From Arctopsyche grandis (Eukaryota; Arthropoda; Insecta; Trichoptera; Hydropsychidae): 64,000 nucleotides of DNA. This document shows positions 1-12,310 of the stretch, one piece after another. The translations under genes and the position numbers were made by a program. The stretch covers positions 17,297,501-17,361,500 of the forward strand of contig NC_135359.1 in assembly GCF_051622035.1 (NCBI RefSeq), read 5' to 3'. The notes under the pieces were generated by a model. That model was not told the DNA's origin. It saw only the letters and a list, made by a program, of their open reading frames with translations, and made no database searches. Every line of letters starts with the position of its first letter. Position 1 is the first letter of the stretch.

Positions 1-1
1 T

Positions 2-121
2 GCTTCACATCTATCACGTGTTAGAGAATTCCTTAAATCAATTACTGATGCACTGAACAGCGATAGCTCAAACAACGATAATAAAAATAATGGAATGCTT
101 GTAACACCACCTGGTACATAA
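2..121 (+). CDS. possible C-terminal exon of an unidentified gene
   Basis: One frame is open from the window edge for 39 codons and ends at a TAA. It reads ...SRVREFLKSITDALN..., then an Asn/Ser-rich stretch, then ...MLVTPPGT. The mix of a helical segment and a polar tail looks more like a protein C-terminus than random AT-rich DNA. An AATAAATAAAA cluster follows about 55 bases later, as expected for a 3' UTR. I do not recognise the family and the upstream part is off the window. It could still be a chance open frame. Confidence 0.4.
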   Translation, partial: ASHLSRVREFLKSITDALNSDSSNNDNKNNGMLVTPPGT

Positions 122-175
122 AGTATGTGTATGTACAATGATAATTTATTTAATGTACATCAATATTATGTTTTA

Positions 176-186
176 AATAAATAAAA
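176..186 (+). terminator. candidate polyadenylation signal AATAAATAAAA
   Basis: Overlapping AATAAA/ATAAAA hexamers about 55 bases downstream of the TAA at 119-121. They fit a cleavage signal for the putative terminal exon but are also frequent by chance in this AT-rich DNA. Confidence 0.35.
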
Positions 187-486
187 TATGAAATGTACCT
201 TAAAAATCTCATTATTTTGAATATTATAATAATTATCACCATCTATAAATGTTGAATTGGGATTCAGATTGATAAATTTGTTACGTTTTTTAATAAATAA
301 CGAATTGCTTAGCTACAGTCATACCACAGTTTGTTTGTTATTCAATTCTTTAATTTTCATAGCTATTTATTTTTTCAATTTTATATTAAGTATTTTTGTT
401 CTTTTATTTTTAAATTTACAGTATTCAAATGTAATTGCAGTGTGCTCTAATACTATGAGTGGAGAATTGAATCACCCAAGTAAATA

Positions 487-1090
487 TCATCATCATTTAC
501 AGCCATTCACAAGCCACTGCTGGATGAAGGCTTCTCCAACAACTTGCGTAACTCTCATCCATCTCACGCTATACATTTTTACTAATTTCGTCTACCAATC
601 TTCCTTGCGGCCTTCTTCCTTACCTTTCGTCCATTTTTCTAACTACCCACTCATTGCCATTTCAATATCTTCACTTTCTCAACTACATACATACATATAT
701 CCACTACCTTTGTCATACTTCTCACCCACGTATTTCATTTCCTATCTCTCATCGTTATGCCGAGCATACAGAGTTTCATACATCTTTGAGTGCATTGGAC
801 TTTTTGTAACATTTTGGCGTTCAATGTTCAAGTATCACTGACTATCAATTATGTATTAATTTCTGCATAATTAATTAATTTTGTTTTTTTATGTTACATT
901 TTTGACCATTTTCGCGCATTAGGAATTCTTGTAATGCCACAATGGTCTAAGCTTTAAATAAATTATATAATAAAATCCAGGATCATTTTCTTCAGACTTT
1001 AGGTAAAGCGTTCATACGTCCAAATGTACTCCATCCTAATTTCATACGTCTCTGTATGTCTTCTTCTTCATGTAAATATAAATATCCATA
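487..1090 (-). mobile_element. decayed 3' fragment of the RTE-type LINE, interrupted
   Basis: The sequence starts with the CATCATCATT tail and then follows, in the same order, the 3' end of the RTE copy at 22500 (complement of the C-terminal coding part). It matches to about 839, is interrupted by about 140 unrelated AT-rich bases, and resumes near 983 up to about 1090. Many substitutions and several indels have destroyed the reading frame, so this is an old 5'-truncated copy. The insert (about 880-975) contains a GCGCATTA...GGTCTAA..TTTAAATAAATT block that also occurs at about 26315-26385 and may be the end of another short retroposon. Confidence 0.75.
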
Positions 1091-1501
1091 ATTCTCTGTT
1101 TATTGAGTCTACATATCTCGGTGATTATCAACCTTTTGTTACGACGGAATTACCTGCTTTCACCGGAAGATAAAGGTCAATTGTTCTGGTTTTTTTAATG
1201 CAATATACAGTAAAGGGCGATTTAATACTTTCGAAATAATTATTGAAACGAATTATTCATTATTTTCATGTACGTATACTGAAAACAAACGAAAGTGAAT
1301 AAAAGACAAAATTACTTAATTATAAAAAAAATTTTGAAGTCTATTTTTCTCATGATTATAGATACATCATATACATGTATATAAGTATATACTTACATAT
1401 GTACATATGTATATGGAAAAATGTGATTCACTATAACAATTTTTATTAATGGAATCAAGCTTTTGAAAAATCTGTAAGAGGGGTAGATACATACATACAT
1501 A
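1091..1501. other. intergenic, no gene seen
   Basis: AT-rich DNA with short CATA repeats near the right edge. I see no open frame with family resemblance and no structured repeat, apart from the CATACATA duplicated by the adjoining hAT-like insertion. Confidence 0.5.
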
Positions 1502-3327
1502 CAGTGGCGGACTGGGACTGAAATCAGTACATGCCAGGAGTCAAAGGGGGCCCACCCAGGGTTAAAAAAATTTGTCCTCCCCCCCCCATATAACAAAATT
1601 TTCTTCTTTCCATCACGCTAAAAATCAAGTATAAAAAAAAATTCAAAAATGGGAATAAACAAATTTAAGTACAAGAAAAATGGCAAAAGCAAAATAGATC
1701 CATACATTACATTGTATATTTCGTTTTAACCCTTGTACTAGGTAAATAGAATGCAAAATAAAAGAATGCGTCATAAAAGCGACTTTTACTTTCGGTAGAA
1801 AACAATCGGGGACGTCATTTCAGCTTTTTCTTGGGAGGGGCAGGCAAAGATTGGTCAAATTGAAAAATTTTCAATAAATCTTGTTTATATCGGAATAAAA
1901 ATGGAAAATATTCTTTGCATACACCTTATTGAGTTTTAAAATATGAAAAAAATAAGCTTATTTTTGAAAAAATAATTATAAAAAAATATTATCTAAAAAG
2001 CGAAAAAAGCGCCGCAGGCGAAAATTTTTTCTATATACATACATATGTACGTAATAACAATAGAAAAAGTTTTGAGATCATGCAAAAATTCGAACTCATA
2101 ATCGATCGCTGATCACGTTTACATAATATAGAAAAATGTGTATGGCTCTGTGTGACTTATTATTATTTATATTAAATAACTAAAACTTGTTTTGGACCGA
2201 ATTCGTTACATATGAAGTTTAAATCCATTTTATTCGTTGTTTTGTGAGAGAATGGACGTCTGCAAATAAAATAAAATAGGAGAAATAAAATCATTTGTGA
2301 TTTAACCGATTCAGCAAAATATTAATTTAAAACCTTTCTTGAAAACAAAAAATATACGAACTTTCGGAAAAATAAACGTTACACATCTGCTTTTGAGACA
2401 AAATAAAGTAAAGGGGACCTTTCTAACGATTCGCTCCATAGGATGAACAATTTCTAAGAATTTTACCCAAGGCATACCACTTAAAAACCAAAATATACTT
2501 GTTTCGAAATAATAAAATCTTTTTTTTTCAAAGCACATAGCAGCGATTTATTTTATTAGATACCCAAAAGTAACATACAGTAGCATTCATAGATCCATAG
2601 TATCTCATTAATCGTTAAATTCATAATATTTTCTAAATTCACACTATTCCTTAATTAAGGGAGGCGAGCGCCCCCCTATTACGTCCCTGAAAAAAATGCA
2701 TAATATTTTCAGTTAATGTTAATCGAAAATCGGGATTTTGGGGAGGGGGCCCCTATCCTTTATTTCTGTATACATGGTTGTGTCTAGATTAGGAATAGAT
2801 TTTATATTCCGAAACTGTTTAAAATTGTGTATTTAAATCTTACTATATCGTCGAAGTATAATTAAATGTTATTATGAAGTAAATTTAAATCGCTTGTTGA
2901 TGATGAATCGTCCTATCAAAATTGTTTTAAGCAATTCAGTTTATATTATTCACAGAAATTTGTTTATTCCCATTTTTATTTCAGTATGTAGTTGTTACAT
3001 AGGTATTAGTATATACATATATGTACATAATCTTAAGGTTGGAAATGGGCCCGGCAAAAGGGCCCACGCAAATGTTGAAACTTACATTTCGAGCCTAATA
3101 AAAAAAAGTTAACCGATCCTTGGGCTGTTAAAGCAGGTATTAATTGTTTGTGTATATCGTAAGAAATTCGTTTTGTTAAAATACCCAAAGTGCAATATCC
3201 TATAAATTTTTACACACGTGAAATAGTTAAAAAGTTATTTAATTTTACTGAGGGCCCATATTTTCTAACAGATAGTGGGGCCCACATGCCATCGGGCATG
3301 TTCGCTTGTATGGCCAGTCCGCCACTG
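1502..3327. mobile_element. non-autonomous hAT-like element, left member of a tandem pair
   Basis: Begins CAGTGGCGGACTGG and ends with the exact inverse, CCAGTCCGCCACTG, the CAGTGGCG-type terminal inverted repeat common in hAT elements. No transposase frame is visible, so it would need a transposase in trans. Sub-terminal blocks rich in GGGCCC lie near both ends. It is related along its length to the next element (3329-5665) but is 511 bp shorter, chiefly because it lacks a segment found there at about 4010-4535. The 8 bp to its left, CATACATA, recur only after the second element. Confidence 0.85.
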
Positions 3328-3328
3328 C

Positions 3329-5665
3329 CAGTGGCGGACTGGGACTGAAATTAGTACATGCCATGAGTCAAAGGGGGCCCCCACCCAGGGTTAAAAGAAA
3401 TTGTCCCCCCCCCCCATATAAAAAAAATTTCTTCTTTCCATCACGCTAAATATCAAGGGTACAAGAAAAATGGCAAAAACAATATAGATCCATAAATTAC
3501 ATTGTATATTTCTTTTTAACCCTTGTCCTAGGTAAATAGAATGCATCATAAAAGAATGCGGTATAAAAGCGGCTTTTACTTTCGGTAGAAAACAATCAGG
3601 GACGTTCATCAGGGGGGGGGGGGCAGGCAAAGATTGGTCAAATTGAATTTTTTTTCAAAAAATCTGTTTTATATCGGAATAAAAATGGAAAATATTCTTT
3701 GCATACACCTTATTGAGTTATAAAATATAATAAGATAAGCTTATTTTTGATAAAATAATTATAAAAAAATATTATGTAAAAAACGAAAAAAGCGCCGCAG
3801 GCGAAAATTTTTTTTCAAAAATCTTCACATAGTCAACAAAAATCGACCATCAAACTGAGTCACTAAAAAAAAAAGTCAATTAACTTAATTTCTACCGACT
3901 GTCTTTTCACTTTATAAAGATAAAGATAAAGTTTTGTGATCATTCGAAAATTCGAACTCGGAATCGATCACTGATCACGTTTACATAATATAGAAAAATG
4001 TGTGCGGCTCTGTGTGTCTGAGTGTGTGTTTCTGTGTGTCTTTTTATTATTTTATATATGTACATATATGTATATAAAATTATTTTTATCTCAACCAGAA
4101 GTAGTACTTTTACCCTATAAGATCGAGGTATTTTTATTTTTTTCTCGGAAACTTTTCGACGTATTGAACTGACATTTCATATCTATAATTATAAACCTAA
4201 TGCCAAGTTATATACATATATAAAATTTCGTGAACACCGGCTAACCGAAAGTGACAGTTTACTCCTGTTGGCAGTTTACCGGATTTTTCTTCCACTATTT
4301 TGATCGACACTTTAAATATGTCTGCTCTTCACGATTTTATGTATAATTCCTTGTATCAATATGACGAAAATATAATAACAAAAAAATCATCAAATTTAAT
4401 TAACCAGAAGGGGGGTTTTTTCCTCTTAAAAAATTAAAAAAAAAATTAACCACACCCCTGAACGTATCAAGCTGAAAAATTATATTTGTCTTCTTTATGT
4501 ACTAAATTTGATAAGGTTTTGGTCAGAAAGCAATTTTATTAAATAACTAAAACTTTTTTTGAACCGAATCGTTACACATGAAGTTTAAATCCATCTCATT
4601 CGTTGTTTTGTGAGAGAATGGACGTCTGCAAATACAAAAAATAAAAAAAAATACGAGAAATAAAATCATTTGTGATTGAACCGATTCAGTAAAATATTTA
4701 TATAAAATTTTTCTTGAAAACAAAAAATATACGAACTTTCGGAATAATAAACGTTAACAATTTCTAAGAATTTTACCCAAGGCTTACCACTTAAAAACCA
4801 AAATATACTAGCTTTGAAATAATCATTTTTTTTTCATAGCACATAGCAGCGATTATTTTATTAGTTACCCAAAAGTAACATACATAAGAAATAAATGTAG
4901 CATTCATAGATCCGTAGTATCTCATTAATCATTAAATTCATAATATTTTCTAAATCACGCTATTCCTTAATTTAGGGGGGCGAGTACTTCCCCTATCCCC
5001 CCCCCAATTACGTCCCTGAAAACAATGCATAATATTTTCAATTAATGTTAATCGGGATTTTGGGGAGGGGGCCCCTATCCTATATTTCTATATACATGGA
5101 TGTGTCTAGATTACGAATAGATTTTATATTCGGAAACTGTTTAAAATTGTGTATTTAAATCTTACTATATCGTCGAAGTATAATCAAATGTTATTTTGAA
5201 AGTATGAAGTAAATTTAAATCGCTGGTTGATGATGAATCGTCCTATCAAAATTATTTTAAGCAATTCAGTTTATATTATTCACGGAAATTTGTTTACTCC
5301 CATTTTTATTTCAGTAGGTAGTTACATAGGTATTGATATATACATAATATTGAGGTTAGAAATGGGCCCAGCAAAAGGGCCCACGCAAATGTTGAAACTT
5401 ACATTTCGAGCCTAATAAAAAAAGTTAACCGATCCTTGGGCTGTTAAAGCAAGGATCGGTTCATTAGTTGTTTGTGTATATCGTAAGAAATTTGTTTTGT
5501 TGAAATACCCAAACTTTAGGTCCCAAAGTGCAATATCCTATAAATGTTTACACACGTGAAATAGTTAAAAAGTTATTTAATTTTACTGAGGGCCCATATT
5601 TTCTAACAGATAGTGGGGCCCACATGCCATCGGGCATGTTCGCTTGTATGGCCAGTCCGCCACTG
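3329..5665. mobile_element. non-autonomous hAT-like element, right member of a tandem pair
   Basis: Has the same 14-bp terminal inverted repeats as its neighbour, in the same orientation, separated from it by a single C at 3328. Internal sequence matches the left member except for about 0.5 kb of extra DNA (about 4010-4535). It carries no recognisable transposase. The 8 bp after it, 5666-5673, read CATACATA, identical to the 8 bp before the left member (1494-1501). That is the duplication expected if the two were inserted as one unit, although CATA repeats are common nearby. Confidence 0.85.
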
Positions 5666-5673
5666 CATACATA

Positions 5674-8540
5674 CATATGTATGTCTTTGACTTGATTGTG
5701 CACATACATATGTACATCATATAATACATAGTACATACATAAAGTATTACAATACCAATACAAAAAGTCGATCTTCTATACTACCGGTAGTACATAATAG
5801 AGTTCTGGTTGTACCGATATATAATCATTTCAATTATATGTTAGTTGAATTGTTTTGAATTTAGAAGTTTGTACGGATTAGTCAAAAAATAAGTCGGAAT
5901 TCGACATCCTTTTTGACTTGCTGTTCAAAAGAGCCGCTAAGTGTAAGAAGAATTTTAAACTAAAGATAAATTATGCCGAAAATATCGTACTCACACCTGA
6001 GACTCCGAACACATGTTTATTGATTTATAACTGACTAAACAATGAGAATTCTTTTTTTTTTGACTTGAAAACTATTTGAATACATACTATATGTATAATA
6101 TTTTAAAGCTAAAATCATCCCTTTCACATAAAAATTCTTCAGAGCAAGGAGCACGTAAAAAAATATTTTCTTTCTTTGTCACTCACTGGTCGTTAATTCG
6201 CGCGGTGTAGAAAGACTCGCCGTATTATTTTGTAATTAAGTAGTTAATTAAAATTGATTGAAGTAATTGATTAGGATAATTAATTATTAACCTACAATTA
6301 ATTAAATGATTGATAATAAATTAAATTTCATTGCACCAACTTGGTAAATAAATCAATTCCGGTAGATACAGATTCCACCGGTAGTGACGAATCGGTATTT
6401 TTGGAATCCCAAAATTAAATACACATAAGAACCGTTATATTTGAAAGTGGCGAGAGTCCAATTTTCAGTTCCAAAAATACTATTTCTGTTTTTCTCAATT
6501 CAAAAATTGTTATCACTTATTTTAATTCGATATGTCCAGAATCAAGTAAAAGTAGAATCGACGTATTACAGACCACCAGTATTTTTAAATATTGTTAAAC
6601 GCAAAGCATTTTATTTAATGTTTTGCGATATATTTCTCGAAATGAAGAAAAGTGGACTTTCAATTACATATAACGGCTCATATGTATGTTATTTTTGACA
6701 CTTTATTTGTGAAAATTTCAATGTTTTACATCGTACTAGCTGAAATGCCTTAAAACAATAGCTAAATATTCATTCACCAGATAGGAGAGCATTCTGCAAT
6801 GCGTCAGTCAACTTTGCACGATTCCGTATAAGAACTTCCTATTACAGGTAAGACACAAAAAAGTGACCGTTAAGTACACGTTACGGCTTTGATTTCGCAC
6901 TGATTTATGTTTTGGTCGTTTGTTTTAGAGATTTCTCACGTCGATTGTTTCTTGGCGTAAAAAATTGAACTGATTTAACTGATTTGGATGCATTTATTCG
7001 TTTGTGTCTATTGCTTCGTCCGCTGTTCGATCGACCGTAGCCGCAAATCGCTTCTTGTATGCAAATGTGACGCGGTGTAGAAACATTTCGCAGCCATCTC
7101 AACCCGTCTATTTTATTCGGATTTTCCTGACAAACAGAGCGTGAAGATGCAAACAAATTGAAAATCCCTTATGTTTTGATTGGAACTTTGATTGGAGCAG
7201 ATCAAGGACCAGGTTCGCAAGTGTGTCGAATGTGACGGTAAATGACCGTTTATGATTACGTGTAATTGCGTAAACTCGACATCTAAATCAGATCGATAGA
7301 AGACAAACTGGTCTAGCTGATCTAAATGAAGGTGTCGCGGTCGTCTCGACACCGGGAGGGTTTTGCCCTCTTGTAAGACAACTTTCAAAATTACCTATCG
7401 ACCGACGTACACCTGTTGCTTGCGGTACTCGTTGTTTTTTCAGCTTCGTATATGATGATGTGTCCCACATTTTAAAACCAGTCGTTGAAACTTTGAAGTA
7501 AAATATATACTATTTAATACATACGCATATATTTAAATCCGTACATTTTAGAAAATATTTCTGAATCTTTGAATACTTGTTTGATGTATTAATAGCGAAA
7601 GTGTTTGTGAAAGTGCTTAAAACATTATACAAAGTGTTGCTTAAATATTGATTCGTAATTCCATTGAAAAATCGTTCGTTTGCAAAAAGTTCGTATAAAA
7701 ACTTCTACATATAATGGATCGAACGGTTGGCTAGCCTAAATTTTTTGCGGTAAAATTTAAATGCAACGGTTAATTGTGTTCATATGTAATTAATATATAA
7801 CTGTTATATATAGCTTATTGATGACTTTTACTGTAAATAGATTCTACCAGTATTTTTTTGCGCACGATAAGTGTAAGAAAAAATTTTAAAATCCAATCAA
7901 GCGAATATGCATCTGACGAACGCAAGTTTTGATAAAAATCATATCTGTTTTTTATTGTAATGAAATTTTGTCATCTTCTTGTATTGTATTTCAGAATAAC
8001 TATAGATTACTAGAATTTTTGTGTAGAAATTTCTCAATATTTTGAAACTGGCAAAAAGTTCATAATGGCGTTGACGCAGGCCGTTTCTCGAATATGCAAA
8101 TCGACTTTGCGGTTTTTGTTTTTTGATATTGTAAAAAATTAAATGGGTGTATGTTACGTACAGTTATATTGGTGACTCGGTCTGGAAAAAATTAAGGTTA
8201 TTTGAAAAAAGTTCACTCAGTTTTTGTTTATATCTAAGATGTTTTCATGTAAGTGCATATGTACATACATTTGTAGTTTTTTTGCGTTTTTTAATTTAAT
8301 CTACATAATTTCACTTCTTGAAGTTATTAACATTTTTTCATATGAGTACTGTTCTGAATGACAAAAAAGTTAATATAAACATAAATAATGTGGGTTTGGA
8401 GAAAAAGTCTCAAGAGCTGATTTATATCCGTAAACAATTGAGGAACGGGGTCATTTTCGGCATAATCTAAAACTCTTCGAATGTGTAACTCGCAGAGAAA
8501 ACAAAACTGTGACGACGACTGTGATGCATAATATAAAATA
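5674..8540. other. intergenic, no supported gene
   Basis: AT-rich DNA with scattered CATATGTA repeats. 6900-7480 is more GC-balanced and holds three overlapping minus-strand open frames of 60-91 codons, but none resembles a protein family I know and they overlap in different frames. Several ACCGGTAG motifs occur at 5780-6400. I see no RNA gene or clear transposon border here. Confidence 0.45.
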
Positions 8541-8716
8541 ATAGTGTTTTTACCGGGCTTCACTCGGTATTTGTAATATAAACCGCTTAAACATAGGCAA
8601 TCTAATAGTAAACATTTTATTAAATTTATTTGAATAGTTTGATTTTATTTAAATTTATTTGAATATTCAAACAAACAAATATACATATAAAGTCTCTTTC
8701 GATATTATATATTAGA
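8541..8716 (-). mobile_element. short Helitron, family H1 (TCTAATATA... / ...CACTAG)
   Basis: Read on the minus strand it starts TCTAATATATAAT and ends with a GC hairpin (ACCGAGTGAAGCCCGGT) followed by AAAAACACTAT, a mutated form of the CTAG terminus seen in sister copies. It sits between A and T, the Helitron target. Sister copies are at 29584, 34371, 39863 and 53082. At 176 bp it has no coding capacity. Confidence 0.75.
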
Positions 8717-9089
8717 TATATGATGTACCTATATATGTATTATATATTTATTTATTTATTTTTACAATATTGCCAAAGTGACATTACAGGGTACTTCCAT
8801 GTCACCACTATGGATAAACAAAAAAAATAAAAAAAATAGCCACAATAATAACAAAATAAATATAAAATATGAAACAAATAAATTTAGATCAAACAAATCC
8901 AATAAGAGAACACGCTTACGATCTCTAATTACACAATCCCTTAACCAGATCAGCGTATTTTAGATAAAAAAATCCAAGTTAAGTGAAATCTGATTGAGGA
9001 GCTTGATGCCCTTTGCAACAGGTGACGAAACCACGTGTCACAGGAGAAGAGAACAAACTGTGGCATCTAATATAATACAATCCGTATAT

Positions 9090-9650
9090 GTTACAGTGAC
9101 ATTATAACAGCAGTGAAATCATAATTACAATGACGTTTCAGTGAATTCATATCCAATTACACATTCACTAGGTAGAGTTGTATTTTTACTACAGAAATTA
9201 CATATTCACTGGACTATTATTGGTGAAATTATAATTTTTGACAGTTTAATGTTAGTGAAATATCAACTTAATATTATTTTATAGAATGCTTTACGATTCA
9301 ATAATCAATTGATATTACGTACTATGAAAATAAAGTTTCTGATTACGACGACGCGAATGACGCTTTTAAATTCACCCCAAACTGAATGAAACACATACAT
9401 ACAATATGTATGTATATTATCGTCGAAATTTTTTTCATTCAACATTTTCATTTGACGTATTTAAATTTTTTTTAAAAACTAGTTTTAATAATCATTTAAG
9501 ATTAATTTATTAAAACATTCTAATTTTTTCAATTTATTGAATTATAATTATTATAATTTCGTAATAATTTGTAACTTTATTGTCACATCCGTACTCACTG
9601 CTTGAGTAACAATTTTTGATATCAATTTCACTGTAACATATATGTACATA
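9090..9650. repeat. cluster of degenerate CAGTGAAAT / ATTTCACTG motifs
   Basis: About ten imperfect copies of CAGTGAAWT or its complement (for example CAGTGAAATC, CAGTGAATTC, ATTCACTGG, TAGTGAAATA, TTTCACTGTA) occur in both orientations over about 550 bp. No open frame spans them. They are not a regular tandem array. Confidence 0.4.
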
Positions 9651-11689
9651 ATTGTATATATCAACAAGTGGTTGAATATTAACAAGAAATTGACTCATTT
9701 TGGAGAGGTTACAAAATAGAAGAGAATCAAGTTTGAAATGGTAAGAAAAATGTAAAGCTACAACGTTGTTGTCACAGAAATGACGAAATGTTGACTATAA
9801 AATGACAAAAAATTAAGTGATAATATGAAACGATTACATTTATTGAACATCCATGAAATTATTTAAACAGTAAGCAACATTACGCAATTAAAAGAAAGGA
9901 AAACTCATTAAAACTGAATGGTCATCAGTGTTTGTTTAAGCACTTTTATGCGACACGTTCGTTTTGTGAAATTGTTTAAATCTTTTGTGAGCAGCGTTGC
10001 ATTTTCAAAAACGTAAACTCAATAGGTATGTAACAAACACTTCAAAGTAAATTTTGTAACGAGTCGTTGTCCGACATGAGAGAGGGTATTTCATATTTTT
10101 CCTTCTGAAAGAAAAGTGGGTAACAACTTTGAACTTATTACGCCACGATTCCTTTACAAAAAATTTAAGCCAAAGCCGTCTTAGGAAAAAAGAAATATGA
10201 TTATCTGGTATTTCGGACGACAATTTCTCTTTACTTGGGAAAATTCACATATTTTCCGCCAATTTGACGGGATGATACGGTGATTGAGTGTGAAGGTTGC
10301 GAGACGAGCGTGGGTGAGCTCTCCGCAAGGTGAATGTCATCGTCGTCGTGGAAACACCATTCACTTTCAGTGTCAACAATATATTAAATTGGAAAAGTTC
10401 ACCGGCATTTCGAAAGCTCACATTCTCACGAAGTCGTCCAAAAACGATCAAAAAGCGCTAACTATTACAGAAAAAAATCGAAACAAGTTCAAAACATTGA
10501 CTGTTCGCACATGCATATTGTGATTGTAAACTTCTTAATGGAACCATTCGTATAATAGGTTGTATTATGTGGAATGACTACGCAAATGTATCCGAAACAA
10601 TTGTAAAATACTCACTGTATATGAAACGTTTGGGAAACGATAGAAATCGGCTTATGAAGACGTTGTTCGCACGTTCATATTAGCATTATTAACCCAATTT
10701 AGATCACTTCTAAATTCGTGTATGTATTTTACTTCCTACTATTGTTAACTACTGCAACGCTTTCGTTTTGAGTTATTAAAATCACCGCTTTTCGTTCATT
10801 GTTTCAATTATTAGACTTTTGATATAATAAGCCATTGAGTAATCAGCATCGCATTAGCCTCTTAAGAAGTTCTTCGTACTAATAATCGCATTCAGTTATA
10901 TAATATATATTATATTTGAACGTTCGCATAACTTGTTTTAGTAAGAACAAGTCAAAAGTGTCAACTTAAAAAAAGAAGCATCAAAGAGTGTTAAGTTTTC
11001 ACTCGTTGCTTTTCAAATGAATTGTACAATTTGTGGTACAAAGGCTTATGCATGTGATGAATAGAGTTCGCTAAATCGCTAATCACCAGTACGGCAGCTA
11101 TTAACACATTGACGTCCGTTCAGATTCACTTTCTACGTCGAAGAGAGCGATTAACCTTAATACTGCGTGTTCACATATATTCGGCAATTAGTTTGCATAA
11201 TTGAACCGGTCTTCCGAAGCACTTCGGTGATCTATTCAACGATTGAGATGGGTCGATGGACAGTAGTGCGTGCGAGCACTTTCACTCTAATTGAAAAAAA
11301 TTCTAATCTATGTAACTGAATACTCACTTGAAAAATTGTGTAATGGAATTACTCCAGGCAGTGACTAAGTCACAAGTTTAGAGATCTTATCGGAATTTTA
11401 AACATAGTATTCATTTTCTATGTTGATTGCTGTTGCGAATGAAGAATGTACAGCAATTTCATGGTTCTTTCTAGAGGTTGAGGCAGAGGCGTACGTAGCG
11501 AAATATTACCGGTTCACACGCAGTGAAAGTGACCCGAAGGAGAGAGTGAATCTCTGGCAGATGCCCCCTAGACATTCTTCATAATTTTACGTACGATAAT
11601 TTTATGACACTTCTGAGCGTTCAAGTGTACATACATATATAACATAATAATAATATATGGGTAAGTTTCGAATTTGTGCAATATATTGC
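9651..11689. other. intergenic, no supported gene
   Basis: No frame with family resemblance. Opposed small open frames at 10245-10523 overlap on both strands and look like chance. A slightly GC-richer patch lies at 11460-11575. Confidence 0.45.
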
Positions 11690-12310
11690 GAAATGATCGG
11701 TCTAATACATACAAATATATGCTACGGTTGAAATATATCTTCTAGTTGTAATATATTTTGACTAGTGTACCAACTAATCTTATAGTTGAAATGTATTTTC
11801 AGATGTAATATATTTTCACTAGTTGGAATATGTTCCGTTTAACCCACGTAAGTTGATTCATATGGCGAATTAAATTCCAACTGGTCAAAATATATTTTAA
11901 CTGAAAATGCAGTTCGACTATAAGTTGGTACCAGGTTAGATGGAGAGGTTAGATAATTTCGTGGAAACGTCACTCAACTAGTAAATTGAGTTGGAAAGTC
12001 ACATTTTTGTTTGGAACACATTATTAGAGCTATCGTAATACGGTACTCATTACTTTTATTCGTTATACCTAGCAAATATTAACGCATTATTGAATTTTAT
12101 ATCATTCGTAAAACATCAGAGCTGTCAAAACTCAACTGTTATATTACAGCTGGCGCACATTGTTGAAAGTGTATTTACGCTTGTAGAGATATAATTTACT
12201 AGCTGAATTGTTTCGAATATGAATGATCTAAAGCGCCAGTTGGAATATATTACAACTGAAAAAACACTTCGACTGTAACATATATGTACATATACAACTG
12301 TAATAGTAGA
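11690..12310. repeat. cluster of degenerate AGTTGNAATATATTT motifs in both orientations
   Basis: Variants of TAGTTGTAATATATTTT, its complement AAAATATATTYYAACT, and CTAGT recur roughly every 30-80 bp. They look like remnants of palindromic units. No coding frame covers them. Confidence 0.4.

Noticed and set aside
257..841. 194-codon plus-strand frame
   Set aside because: Its second half is antisense to an RTE fragment and its first half is AT-rich hydrophobic translation; no start context or domain.
6905..7470. Overlapping minus-strand frames in a GC-balanced patch
   Set aside because: Three different frames overlap with no consistent splice model and no recognised domain; could be a decayed exon or repeat but I cannot support it.
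10245..10523. Opposed open frames of 68 and 79 codons
   Set aside because: Antiparallel overlap, no domain, no splice sites matched to neighbours.
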